The notes under the pieces: generated by a model | The model's input: the letters and a program-made list of their open reading frames with translations, nothing else | The model's database searches: none | What the model was told of the DNA's origin: nothing | Source of the DNA: a virus | Virus record (IMG/VR): IMGVR_UViG_3300039412_000056 | Span: 1-30,602 of that record | Direction: 5' to 3' (one strand) | DNA length: 30,602 nt | Made by a program: the position numbers and the translations under genes | In this document: piece by piece, positions 15,299 through 22,266 of the stretch | Position numbering within the stretch: position 1 is the first letter of the stretch | How the letters are laid out: each line of letters starts with the position of its first letter

Positions 15299-16222
15299 AT
15301 GTCAACATCTAAAAAAACTCCAAAAGGAGATAAAAAAAGAGTATCCTATTCACAATTCGCTAATTGGTATCGTTGCAGGCATCGTTGGTTTCTTGATAAT
15401 GTTAAGGGTTTACGAACATTTGAAGATAGTGTTAGCACTTGTTTCGGAACAGCAATGCACGAAGCAATTCAACTCTATATTGAAACATTGTATAAGAAAT
15501 CTGCGAAGGAAGCCGACTCTCATGATTTGAACGCCATCTTTTTAGCTGCGTTTGACAGAGAACTTGCCGGTGGTGAGAAGAAAGCTAAACCAATAGAAAT
15601 CACTCCAGAAGTCCGTAAGGAATACATTGAAGACGCCGCCAACATTATTACGTCATTCACCAACATGACGAATCGTATCAAACATTTCCCATCAGGAAAA
15701 TATGAGTTCATTGGTGTTGAAGATGAAATCATCATGCCTATCAAACAGAACATTGAGTTTGTTTGTTACATTGATTTGGTGTTAAAGGAAAAGGCAACAG
15801 GCAGATACAGAATTATTGATATCAAAACTTCAACAAGTGGTTGGAATAGATATCAAACTGAAAATCCTGAAAAATATTACCAAGTTCTTTTATACAAAGC
15901 ATTTTTTAGTCGAAAATATGATGTGAATATTGATATGATAGATGTGGAGTTTTTTATTCTTCGAAGGAAACTTTGGGAAAATTATGCTTTTCCACAAAGT
16001 AGAATTCAAACTTTTATCCCAAAGAATGACCAAAAATCCGTCGCTAAATCGTTGAATCATTTTTCGGAGTTTGTGACTGAATGTTTTACCGAGAACGGAA
16101 CATTCATTACAGATGAAAAAGTTTATTTAAAAAATCCAGGGAAGGCTTATAAAAATTGTAAATATTGCGTTCACAAAGGAAAAAACTGTTTTCCTAAAAA
16201 ATCTGACATAGAAATTGAATAA
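15299..16222 (+). CDS. Cas4/RecB-like exonuclease with a probable Fe-S cluster
   Basis: A 307-aa PD-(D/E)XK nuclease of the Cas4/AddB/RecB class. The helix SYSQFANWYRCRHRWF at the N-terminus and GTAMHEA with H54 precede the nuclease core: D159 in CYIDLV, D174-I-K176 in RIIDIKTS, and the QVLLYK helix (motif V). Four cysteines fit an iron-sulfur cluster in the Cas4 arrangement: C26 near the N-terminus and C287, C290, C297 at the C-terminus. Phage relatives probably resect DNA ends during recombination or degrade host DNA. No cas1/cas2 genes are present, so there is no reason to link it to CRISPR adaptation here. Confidence 0.88.
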   Translation: MSTSKKTPKGDKKRVSYSQFANWYRCRHRWFLDNVKGLRTFEDSVSTCFGTAMHEAIQLYIETLYKKSAKEADSHDLNAIFLAAFDRELAGGEKKAKPIEITPEVRKEYIEDAANIITSFTNMTNRIKHFPSGKYEFIGVEDEIIMPIKQNIEFVCYIDLVLKEKATGRYRIIDIKTSTSGWNRYQTENPEKYYQVLLYKAFFSRKYDVNIDMIDVEFFILRRKLWENYAFPQSRIQTFIPKNDQKSVAKSLNHFSEFVTECFTENGTFITDEKVYLKNPGKAYKNCKYCVHKGKNCFPKKSDIEIE

Positions 16223-16223
16223 T

Positions 16224-16258
16224 TTTCCGTGTTTTTTGTTCCGTGAAATATACTTATT
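16224..16258 (+). promoter_or_regulatory. Degenerate promoter-like motif before the second MGRKK cassette
   Basis: TTTC (16224-16227), GTTTTT (16231-16236), a 14-nt spacer and TACTTATT (16251-16258). It is followed by a GAGAAAG ribosome-binding site and the MGRKK ATG at 16277. Weaker than the other copies and further from the start codon. Confidence 0.4.
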
Positions 16259-16276
16259 AAAAGAGAAAGAATTCAT

Positions 16277-16444
16277 ATGGGAAGAAAGAAATTATATGTC
16301 ACCAAAAAACAAAAGCGAGAATCTAAACGAAAAGACGATAGATTGTATTACGAACGACACAAAGAGCGAATCAAGCAAAAACGGATGGAAGATTATTGGA
16401 GGAAAAAAGAAGTGGATAAGAAAATGTCCGAAGTGTCAAAATGA
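16277..16444 (+). CDS. MGRKK small basic protein (second copy)
   Basis: A 55-aa basic protein beginning MGRKKLYVTKK, with LYYERHKERIK and MEDYW, homologous to the copies at 6677-6826 and 28270-28419. Here it has its own ribosome-binding site (GAGAAAG, about 7 nt before the ATG), and the overlapping nuclease frame has no upstream ATG. This is the clearest case that the small protein is the primary product of the shared 5' module. Likely DNA binding, from charge and the GRKK start; function otherwise unknown. Confidence 0.75.
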   Translation: MGRKKLYVTKKQKRESKRKDDRLYYERHKERIKQKRMEDYWRKKEVDKKMSEVSK

Positions 16445-17198
16445 TATTATCGTTTCTAGTGAAAAATATTATAATGAATCTATTAACAAAAATTCATTAT
16501 GTCTTTTTTGTGCATCAAAATCATCACATAAAAATAGAGGGCATATATCAAAAGAAGAAAAGAAAAAAATATCAATAGAATGTCCTAAATGTAATAAACC
16601 ACGACCATATTATAGAACAATTTTAAATAATAGATTGTGTAAATCGTGTGCGGCTAAAAATAATTATCCACATCAAAAAGAATTACTATTATATGGAATA
16701 TTACACAATAGAATTCATGGAAAAACTATCAAATCTAAAAATATAGAAAGAAATTGTCCAAAATGTAATAAAATTATAAAAAATACATCTTTACATTATG
16801 TGAATAAAAATAAACACCGATTATGTAAATCTTGTGCATGTAAAGAAAACGTTAGAAAAAATAATATCAATTTTCCAAATATTCCATCGTTTAATCCTAA
16901 TGCGTGTAAAATAATAGATGAATATGGAAAACAAAACGGATATAATTTTCAACATGCGTTAAATGGTGGAGAAATATTCATTAAAGATTTGGTCGTGTGG
17001 TTAGATGGATATGATAAAGAAAACAATGTTGTAATAGAATGTTATGAACCATTCCATTATTATTGCGATGGCCGACTAAAATCAAAAGACATTATTAGAC
17101 AAGAAAAAATCATAAATCATTTAAAATGTAAATTAATTGAAATTATGTATGACGGAAAATCTAATAATATCAAATCAATAAAAACTTTTTCAAAATAA
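16296..17198 (+). CDS. Homing-type nuclease with repeated zinc fingers and Vsr/EDxHD-like domain
   Basis: A 300-aa protein if begun at the ATG at 16296. Several CxxC pairs (CPKC, CLFC, CPKC, CKSC, CPKC, CKSC) form a series of zinc fingers. The C-terminal nuclease domain matches the one at 6058-6843: FIKDLVVWLDGYDKENNVVIECYEPFHYY followed by RQEKIINHLKC. The nuclease frame is open further 5' (to a TTG at 16215), including IWEERN, but has no ATG there. Translation must start inside the MGRKK gene, use a poor start codon, or reach this frame by a shift from the MGRKK frame. Confidence 0.75.
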   Translation: MSPKNKSENLNEKTIDCITNDTKSESSKNGWKIIGGKKKWIRKCPKCQNDIIVSSEKYYNESINKNSLCLFCASKSSHKNRGHISKEEKKKISIECPKCNKPRPYYRTILNNRLCKSCAAKNNYPHQKELLLYGILHNRIHGKTIKSKNIERNCPKCNKIIKNTSLHYVNKNKHRLCKSCACKENVRKNNINFPNIPSFNPNACKIIDEYGKQNGYNFQHALNGGEIFIKDLVVWLDGYDKENNVVIECYEPFHYYCDGRLKSKDIIRQEKIINHLKCKLIEIMYDGKSNNIKSIKTFSK

Positions 17199-17201
17199 AA
17201 A

Positions 17202-17229
17202 AATTGTTTGGATTTCCTTTCAGACAATT
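17202..17229 (+). other. Hairpin after the nuclease gene
   Basis: AATTGTTTG (17202-17210) pairs with CAGACAATT (17221-17229), nine base pairs with one G-U, around a 10-nt loop. No T-tract follows, so it is not a standard terminator. It may protect the 3' end of the message or be chance. Confidence 0.35.
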
Positions 17230-17280
17230 ATTCATATACATTAAACCATACTAATGTGTTAATGTAATCACATATTGTAT

Positions 17281-17484
17281 ATGAAAACAAAAATAGCAAC
17301 TACGGTAAAGATTGAAAAAGACCTCTACGATTCTTTTAAGATTTTAGGGATTCAAAACAGTCTCACCCTCCAAACGTTCGTGGACAAATGCGTTCATCTT
17401 TATGTAGATGACACATCATTTCGTTCATTGGTGAATAACTTCGTTATTCCTGTTCTAAGCACCACTGGTTCATTCGGTTCCTAA
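17281..17484 (+). CDS. Small ribbon-helix-helix-like protein
   Basis: A 67-aa protein with a beta-helix-helix pattern: ATTVKIEKDLYDSFKILG, then LTLQTFVDKCVHLYV. This is the layout of RHH DNA-binding dimers, with TVKI as the DNA-contacting strand. It differs in sequence from the RHH genes at 19289 and 22114 and is not followed by a nuclease but by a glycosyltransferase gene. A small inverted repeat, ATGTG (17254-17258) and CACAT (17269-17273), lies just before its start and could be an operator. Start taken at ATG 17281; another in-frame ATG lies at 17275. Confidence 0.6.
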   Translation: MKTKIATTVKIEKDLYDSFKILGIQNSLTLQTFVDKCVHLYVDDTSFRSLVNNFVIPVLSTTGSFGS

Positions 17485-17498
17485 GATTTTAATTTGTT

Positions 17499-18983
17499 AT
17501 GGCTAAACCAAAAATTCTACTGTTGTCAGATGATTTAAGAATGCACTCTGGCGTAGCAACTATGTCAAGAGAACTCGTTCTCGGAACTGTAGCAAGTTAC
17601 GATTGGGTTCAGATTGCCGGTGCAATTCAGCACCCTGACAAAGGCAAGGTAATCAACATGGATGCGGCGTCAGCACAAATCACCGGCGTCAAAGATGCCA
17701 AGGTGACTTTGTATCCTGTCGATGGTTATGGAAATGAAGAACTTCTTTTCAACATAATGGAAAGAGAAAAACCTTCGGCAATTATGCACTTCACCGACCC
17801 TAGATTTTGGGGATGGTTGTATGCTATTGAAAGACAGATTCGTTCAAAGATTCCTTTGACCTATCTAAACATTTGGGACGACGTTCCGTATCCAATGTAT
17901 AACAGACCGTATTATGAATCATGTGATTTGTTGATGTCAATCAGCAAACAAACCTACAACATCAACAAGTGGGTATTGGGCGGCGAAGACAAAGTAGCCA
18001 CCATTGATTCTGAAAATACAACTAACAAAACAGTATTACACTACGTTCCACACGGAATCAATAGTGAAGTATTTCATCCAATTCCATCAGACGACTCAAT
18101 TTTGAAGAGACGACGTAAGGAAATCTTTGGTGATAAGAATTATGAATTTGTAATCTTTTACAATTCAAGAAACGTTCAAAGAAAGAGAACAAGCAACATC
18201 ATGTTGGCTTATAAGGCATTTTGTGACAATCTTCCAAAAGAGAAATCAGCAAAATGTGTAATGGTTCTTCACACCGAAGTTCGTCAAGACGCAGGCACAG
18301 ATTTGGCTGCAGTCAAGGAAGCATTCTGTCCTGAATATGATGTCGTATTCTCTACGGCAAAATATACACCGGAAGACATGAATGTGATGTATAACATCGC
18401 AGACGTTACTATCAATCTTTCATCTAATGAAGGATTTGGATTATCAACCGCAGAATCGTTGATGGCCGGAACTCCAATCATTGTGGCAGTCACGGGCGGT
18501 CTTCAAGACCAAACTGGACAAGTTCAAGATGATGGTTCACCAATTGTATTTGATTTGCACTTTGGTTCAAACAATGTCGGCAAATACAAGAAACACGGTG
18601 TATGGGCATATCCTGTATATCCCACTTCTCAATGTGTTCAGGGTTCTATCCCAACTCCATACATCTTTGATGATATGTCTCGTTGGCAAGACGCCGCTGA
18701 AGGTATGATGTATTGGTATCTTGCTGGTGCCGATAAACGTGAACTCTTTGGTATGAAGGGTCGTCAATGGGCTTTGAATGAAGGTGGTATTAATAGTAAA
18801 AATATGTGTATGCAGTTCGTTAAGTGTATGGATTATACATTGAAGAATTTCAAACCCGTCAAAACATTTGGTATCTTTACCGAAAAAGATTATGTCGGTA
18901 ATTTGATGCCAGGTGGAATGGGATTTGAAATTCCTGTCATTGACCAAGAAAAAATAAAACAACAACTATTGGAGGTAGTATGA
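17499..18983 (+). CDS. GT4-type glycosyltransferase
   Basis: A 494-aa GT-B enzyme that should transfer a sugar from a nucleotide donor. KILLLSDDLRMHSGVATMSREL at the N-terminus is the acceptor-side glycine loop; HGIN (185-188) and NSRNVQRKR (222-230) mark the start of the donor domain; and EGFGLSTAE (311-319) is the complete E-x7-E donor-binding motif. Acceptor and sugar are unknown. Its stop overlaps the next start by 4 nt (ATGA). It is the first of four glycosyltransferases on the plus strand. Confidence 0.9.
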   Translation: MAKPKILLLSDDLRMHSGVATMSRELVLGTVASYDWVQIAGAIQHPDKGKVINMDAASAQITGVKDAKVTLYPVDGYGNEELLFNIMEREKPSAIMHFTDPRFWGWLYAIERQIRSKIPLTYLNIWDDVPYPMYNRPYYESCDLLMSISKQTYNINKWVLGGEDKVATIDSENTTNKTVLHYVPHGINSEVFHPIPSDDSILKRRRKEIFGDKNYEFVIFYNSRNVQRKRTSNIMLAYKAFCDNLPKEKSAKCVMVLHTEVRQDAGTDLAAVKEAFCPEYDVVFSTAKYTPEDMNVMYNIADVTINLSSNEGFGLSTAESLMAGTPIIVAVTGGLQDQTGQVQDDGSPIVFDLHFGSNNVGKYKKHGVWAYPVYPTSQCVQGSIPTPYIFDDMSRWQDAAEGMMYWYLAGADKRELFGMKGRQWALNEGGINSKNMCMQFVKCMDYTLKNFKPVKTFGIFTEKDYVGNLMPGGMGFEIPVIDQEKIKQQLLEVV

Positions 18984-19246
18984 AAGAAAATAAAATTGTA
19001 TGTGGAACAAAAGACGAACTTGTAGAATATTTCTATAATATTGTTAAACCAACTCAAGACATATGTGCGAAAAAAGATAATTATCTATATTCTAAAGAAG
19101 GAATAGAAAAACAAATAACCGACGTTTTAAATGACCAGAAAGGCGTTGGTATGATTTTCTATATGACCATGGATACAGACGTAAAACCAATTATCGAAGT
19201 TAATATTAAATTGATGAGTTCTTATATTCATGTTAAAGATAAGTGA
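18980..19246 (+). CDS. Unknown 88-aa protein
   Basis: Soluble, mixed-charge, no recognised family. Contains ELVEYFYNIVKPTQDIC, then IEKQITDVLNDQKGVGMIFYMTM. Its ATG overlaps the stop of the GT4 gene, so it is translationally coupled to it. It ends just before the promoter of the first RHH-nuclease cassette. Confidence 0.65.
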   Translation: MKENKIVCGTKDELVEYFYNIVKPTQDICAKKDNYLYSKEGIEKQITDVLNDQKGVGMIFYMTMDTDVKPIIEVNIKLMSSYIHVKDK

Positions 19247-19251
19247 ACATT

Positions 19252-19285
19252 TTTGAGTGTTTTTGAATTTTTCATTATATTTATT
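19252..19285 (+). promoter_or_regulatory. Promoter-like motif before RHH-nuclease cassette 1
   Basis: TTTG (19252-19255), GTTTTT (19259-19264), a 13-nt spacer, TATTTATT (19278-19285), then 3 nt to the ATG at 19289. Almost identical to the copy before cassette 2 (22077-22110). Confidence 0.65.
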
Positions 19286-19288
19286 GTT

Positions 19289-19441
19289 ATGAACAAAAAA
19301 CGTAGAACCGTTAATATTCCAGACGAGATTTATAAATCTTTAAAGGAATATTGTGACAAAAATGGTTTAAAGATACGGTGGTTATTGGAAAAAATCATAA
19401 CAGAGCATATCAATGAAAACCAAACCAAAGATAAAATGTAA
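19289..19441 (+). CDS. Ribbon-helix-helix-like protein of cassette 1
   Basis: A 50-aa protein: RRTVNIPDEIYKSLKEYCDK, then LKIRWLLEKIITEHINEN, a short beta strand and two helices as in Arc/MetJ-type DNA-binding dimers. Start chosen at the ATG 3 nt after TATTTATT; an upstream in-frame extension would run through the promoter. The 3' end overlaps the nuclease gene by 29 nt, with the nuclease ATG embedded in the INEN codons. It has a close homologue at 22114-22266 in the same arrangement. Likely autoregulator or DNA-binding partner of the nuclease, which is inference. Confidence 0.75.
   Translation: MNKKRRTVNIPDEIYKSLKEYCDKNGLKIRWLLEKIITEHINENQTKDKM
19331..19419 (+). repeat. 89-bp direct repeat, copy 1
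   Basis: Matches 22162-22250 without gaps at about 80 of 89 positions by eye. Covers the helices of the RHH gene and the start of the nuclease gene. Confidence 0.8.
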
Positions 19442-20204
19442 TTGTCAAATTTGTAATAAAGAATTTTTTAAAAATGAATCTGTGATAAAAATGGGATGGG
19501 CAAAATATTGTTCTAAAAAGTGTTCTTACAAATCAAAAGAAACATTAAATAAATATAGAAATAAAATTTGCGTTATTTGTGGAAAAAATTTTATATCAAA
19601 TCAAAAATTTAAAAAACAAGTATTATCACATAAATATTGTTCTAAAGAATGTAGTAGTATAGGTAGGTCACAACAAAAGAAAACAGGAATTAATAAGACG
19701 TGTATTCAATGTGGTAAACAATTTTATACTAAAATACATAATAAAAAAACACATAATTTTTGTGGTCGAAGATGTCATTATATTTACAAAACAGGAAAAC
19801 CAAACCCAAAAGCATCTAAAACTCTGGCAAGGAAGATTGCATCTGGAGAAATAAATCCGAAACGAAATTTCTACAAACAAGGATGGTATAAAACAAAAGA
19901 CGGTAATAAAGAGTGGTTTGGTTCTTCATATGAAGAAAAACGAATGAAACAGTTAGATGGGATGAAAGTAAGATGGACAAAAAATCATGGTATTAGAATA
20001 CCATATACAGATAATGATGGAAGAAAAAGAAATTATGTTCCTGACTTTTTAGTAAATGATAAAATCATAGAAGAAGTTAAACCAAAAAATTTAGTAAACT
20101 CTAAAATGGATAACAATTTATTAAAACATCAGTCCGCTATAAAATTTTGTAATAAAAATGGGTATCAATTCAGAATAATAACGGAAAAAGAATTGGATGT
20201 ATGA
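19413..20204 (+). CDS. Zinc-finger nuclease of cassette 1 (PD-(D/E)XK, TnsA-like core)
   Basis: A 263-aa protein. Three zinc-finger-like modules: C11/C14 with C33/C37, C53/C56 with C76/C80, and C97/C100 with C117/C121. Then a short NUMOD-like linker and a nuclease core: SSYEEKRM (Glu ~174), RIPYTDNDGRKRNYVPDF (D211), DKIIEEVKP (E221, K223), and a C-terminal NGYQFRIITEKEL. The E...D...ExK order resembles PD-(D/E)XK enzymes such as the TnsA N-terminal domain. It is probably a free-standing homing nuclease. Its stop overlaps the next gene's start (ATGA), fusing it into the operon. Confidence 0.78.
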   Translation: MKTKPKIKCNCQICNKEFFKNESVIKMGWAKYCSKKCSYKSKETLNKYRNKICVICGKNFISNQKFKKQVLSHKYCSKECSSIGRSQQKKTGINKTCIQCGKQFYTKIHNKKTHNFCGRRCHYIYKTGKPNPKASKTLARKIASGEINPKRNFYKQGWYKTKDGNKEWFGSSYEEKRMKQLDGMKVRWTKNHGIRIPYTDNDGRKRNYVPDFLVNDKIIEEVKPKNLVNSKMDNNLLKHQSAIKFCNKNGYQFRIITEKELDV

Positions 20205-20803
20205 ATAAAGAATTTGACCCATACAATTTTGATTTTAAATCATACATTACTGAGATGTATAATTTAGTTGAAATGCCCTTAAGACTCCCACACAACACGC
20301 CATTTAGAATGGATGATTATGTAACAAATAATTATGAAGGATTGCAAATTGAAAAGCATGGGAATTTTTTAGGAAATTGGGAAAATTATAGATTATTTAC
20401 AGAAAAGGAAAATAATATAGAAACTTATTATCTATTGGATAAAAATCAACCCCATATATGTGCATGCCATAGTTTTGAAAGAATAACATCACCAATAAAA
20501 GGAATTGAAAATAAAGAATTATGGAATGGTAAATATAATAAAGGATTGGTAAGATACTGGTTTAATAAGGAAATTATTCCAAAAGAAGCCATCATAATAT
20601 CAGATAAAATTCAATCGGATATGGGGTTTAATTTTTGGACAAGTTTATTTAACGATTACGTAAAAACAAATGATTCTCATAGTATGTTAGTTATAGATTA
20701 TAATAATGGAAATGTAATTAAAAATATTACAAATAAAGATGAGATGAAAGAATTTTACGGTGATAATAAATTTAATTTTAGGTTTATATTAAAAAGGAAA
20801 TAA
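20201..20803 (+). CDS. Unknown 200-aa phage protein
   Basis: No family that I can name. Visible blocks: PLRLPHNTPFRMDD, HGNFLGNWENYRLFTE, then IPKEAIIISDKIQSDMGFNFWTSLFNDYV and a C-terminal FNFRFILKRK. The IISD--QS--G--FW pattern recurs in other uncharacterised phage proteins as far as I remember, without known role. Soluble, no signal peptide or membrane segment. The start overlaps the nuclease stop. Confidence 0.7.
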   Translation: MNKEFDPYNFDFKSYITEMYNLVEMPLRLPHNTPFRMDDYVTNNYEGLQIEKHGNFLGNWENYRLFTEKENNIETYYLLDKNQPHICACHSFERITSPIKGIENKELWNGKYNKGLVRYWFNKEIIPKEAIIISDKIQSDMGFNFWTSLFNDYVKTNDSHSMLVIDYNNGNVIKNITNKDEMKEFYGDNKFNFRFILKRK

Positions 20804-20807
20804 AATT

Positions 20808-21092
20808 ATGAATCATTACGAAAAATTATTATTTTTACAAAATGATGGAAATGTAATACGATACGATACAGACATACCTGGCCCATATGGGGATACAGTT
20901 AAACTGTATCATAATAAAACACATAATTCATATGTGAGAGAATGGCCGGCATCTGGTTCGATACGGCAACAAATACAAGAACCGGAAGCATTAGAAATAA
21001 TGAAACGTGCAACGTCAAAACAAGAATATACAGGAACCTATAATCCGTTCTATAGAAAAAACGTAGAAATAAGTGGTTCGTCAATAGTATAA
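20808..21092 (+). CDS. Unknown 94-aa protein
   Basis: Small soluble protein, Tyr- and Pro-rich, with GPYGDTVKLYHNKTHNSYVREWP. An AAAGGAAA ribosome-binding site overlaps the stop of the preceding gene, and the ATG follows that stop by 4 nt, so it belongs to the same operon. No recognised family. Confidence 0.65.
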   Translation: MNHYEKLLFLQNDGNVIRYDTDIPGPYGDTVKLYHNKTHNSYVREWPASGSIRQQIQEPEALEIMKRATSKQEYTGTYNPFYRKNVEISGSSIV

Positions 21093-21096
21093 AAAC

Positions 21097-21125
21097 TTGA
21101 AAATAAATTGAAGTGTGGATACAAT
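21097..21125 (+). promoter_or_regulatory. Sigma-70-like promoter before dut
   Basis: TTGAAA (21097-21102), a 17-nt spacer and TACAAT (21120-21125), each one base from the bacterial consensus. The ATG at 21133 is only 8 nt after the -10 box, so transcription would begin at or next to the start codon and give a leaderless message. Confidence 0.55.
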
Positions 21126-21132
21126 AAACTAT

Positions 21133-21702
21133 ATGAATTCTATATTAGAAATAAAAAAACTCAACGAGTTAGCTGTAGTTCCCTCAAAAGGAAGTCCTCA
21201 ATCCGCAGGTTATGACCTTTATTCAACAGAGAAATACACACTAAAACCACTTGAACGTAAATTATTCAAGACCGGTTTGGCTATGTCAATTCCAAGTGGA
21301 ATGTATGGTCGTATTGCTCCTCGAAGTGGTCTGGCTTTCAAACAAGGTCTTGACGTTATGGCAGGAGTCATTGACGAAGATTATAGAAACGAAGTTGGAG
21401 TAGTTCTTATAAATCTTAGCAATGAAGACGTATCAGTTCCAGTTGTAAAAGATGGAAAAGAAACGGCAATCGCCCAAATCATATTTGAATTCTATAACAA
21501 CGTGAATGTAAGCGTTGTGAGTGAATTGAATACCACAGAACGTGGTCAAGGTGGTTTTGGAAGCACCGATAATAAAAAAAAAGTAGAATCACCGAAAGAG
21601 GCTAACACCCTTGTCCAACGATGGAAGGATGCTGGAGCAGAAGTTCCAGCCCCACCAAAATATGAAACTATTGTCCGTGAAAGAGAAAAACTAATACAAT
21701 AA
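21133..21702 (+). CDS. dut: dUTPase with a C-terminal extension
   Basis: Hydrolyses dUTP to dUMP and pyrophosphate, keeping uracil out of DNA and supplying thymidylate synthesis. A 189-aa trimeric-type enzyme with all five motifs: SAGYDLY (24-30), PRSGLA (63-68), GVIDEDYRNEV (78-88), AIAQIIF (112-118) and RGQGGFGST (137-145). The remaining ~44 residues (KKVESPKEANTLVQRWKDAG...) are extra; typical trimeric dUTPases end soon after motif V. The ATG at 21133 is preferred over an in-frame GTG at 21115, which overlaps the probable promoter. Confidence 0.95.
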   Translation: MNSILEIKKLNELAVVPSKGSPQSAGYDLYSTEKYTLKPLERKLFKTGLAMSIPSGMYGRIAPRSGLAFKQGLDVMAGVIDEDYRNEVGVVLINLSNEDVSVPVVKDGKETAIAQIIFEFYNNVNVSVVSELNTTERGQGGFGSTDNKKKVESPKEANTLVQRWKDAGAEVPAPPKYETIVREREKLIQ

Positions 21703-21704
21703 TT

Positions 21705-22070
21705 ATGAAAACTGAAAATGTTATTAAATGGGAAAAGACAGGACTTTTAAAATATATAAAAGGAAAGAAGAAGACGTTGTGCGCAAATTTATTGGAAGAT
21801 GTCGGCAATCTTCTACTTAAAAAGTATCAAAATAATACTACACCAAAATCAGAAATGATTTGTGGAACTATATTGCCAATTGTAAGAAAATTATTTAATG
21901 AAGACGTTAAAACTTTACCAACCGCAGATTGGTTGTATAAAGACTACATAAACTTTGTTGAAAATCATCCGGAATTAAATCCTTTAAATCAAGATATAAT
22001 CGGCCAAGACTATGAAGCTGAGTTATGTTCTATCTATACCAAAAATATTGTAGAAAAACTAAATAAATAA
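21705..22070 (+). CDS. Unknown 121-aa phage protein
   Basis: A mostly helical protein: WEKTGLLKYIKGKKKTLCANLLEDVGNLLLKKY, then SEMICGTILPIVRKLF and a C-terminal IYTKNIVEKLNK. No motif pointing to a function. It begins 2 nt after the dut stop and is likely co-expressed with it. Confidence 0.68.
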   Translation: MKTENVIKWEKTGLLKYIKGKKKTLCANLLEDVGNLLLKKYQNNTTPKSEMICGTILPIVRKLFNEDVKTLPTADWLYKDYINFVENHPELNPLNQDIIGQDYEAELCSIYTKNIVEKLNK

Positions 22071-22076
22071 AATATT

Positions 22077-22110
22077 TTTGTGTGTTTTTGTATTTTTCTG
22101 TATATTTATT
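22077..22110 (+). promoter_or_regulatory. Promoter-like motif before RHH-nuclease cassette 2
   Basis: TTTG (22077-22080), GTTTTT (22084-22089), a 13-nt spacer, TATTTATT (22103-22110), then 3 nt to the ATG at 22114. Confidence 0.65.
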
Positions 22111-22113
22111 GTT

Positions 22114-22266
22114 ATGAAACAAAATGATGACCGCAAAACCGTTAGTGTTACTGGTGATGTATATAAATCTCTAAAGGAACATTGTGACAAAAACGGTTTA
22201 AAGATACGGTGGGTGTTGGAGAAAATCATAACGGAGTATATTAATGAAAATAATAAAAAAGTGTGA
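22114..22266 (+). CDS. Ribbon-helix-helix-like protein of cassette 2
   Basis: A 50-aa homologue of the gene at 19289: RKTVSVTGDVYKSLKEHCDK, then LKIRWVLEKIITEYINEN. Same length, same promoter spacing, and the nuclease ATG embedded in the same INEN codons (23-nt overlap). The N-terminal strand differs most (NIPDEI versus SVTGDV), as expected if the two proteins recognise different operators. Confidence 0.75.
   Translation: MKQNDDRKTVSVTGDVYKSLKEHCDKNGLKIRWVLEKIITEYINENNKKV
22162..22250 (+). repeat. 89-bp direct repeat, copy 2
   Basis: Partner of 19331-19419, about 90% identical by eye and ungapped. Beyond it the downstream nuclease genes diverge strongly. Confidence 0.8.

Noticed and set aside
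15299-16222. CRISPR adaptation module
   Set aside because: The Cas4-like nuclease stands alone: no cas1, cas2 or repeat array is present.
17202-17229. Intrinsic terminator
   Set aside because: The hairpin is A+T-rich and is not followed by a T-tract.
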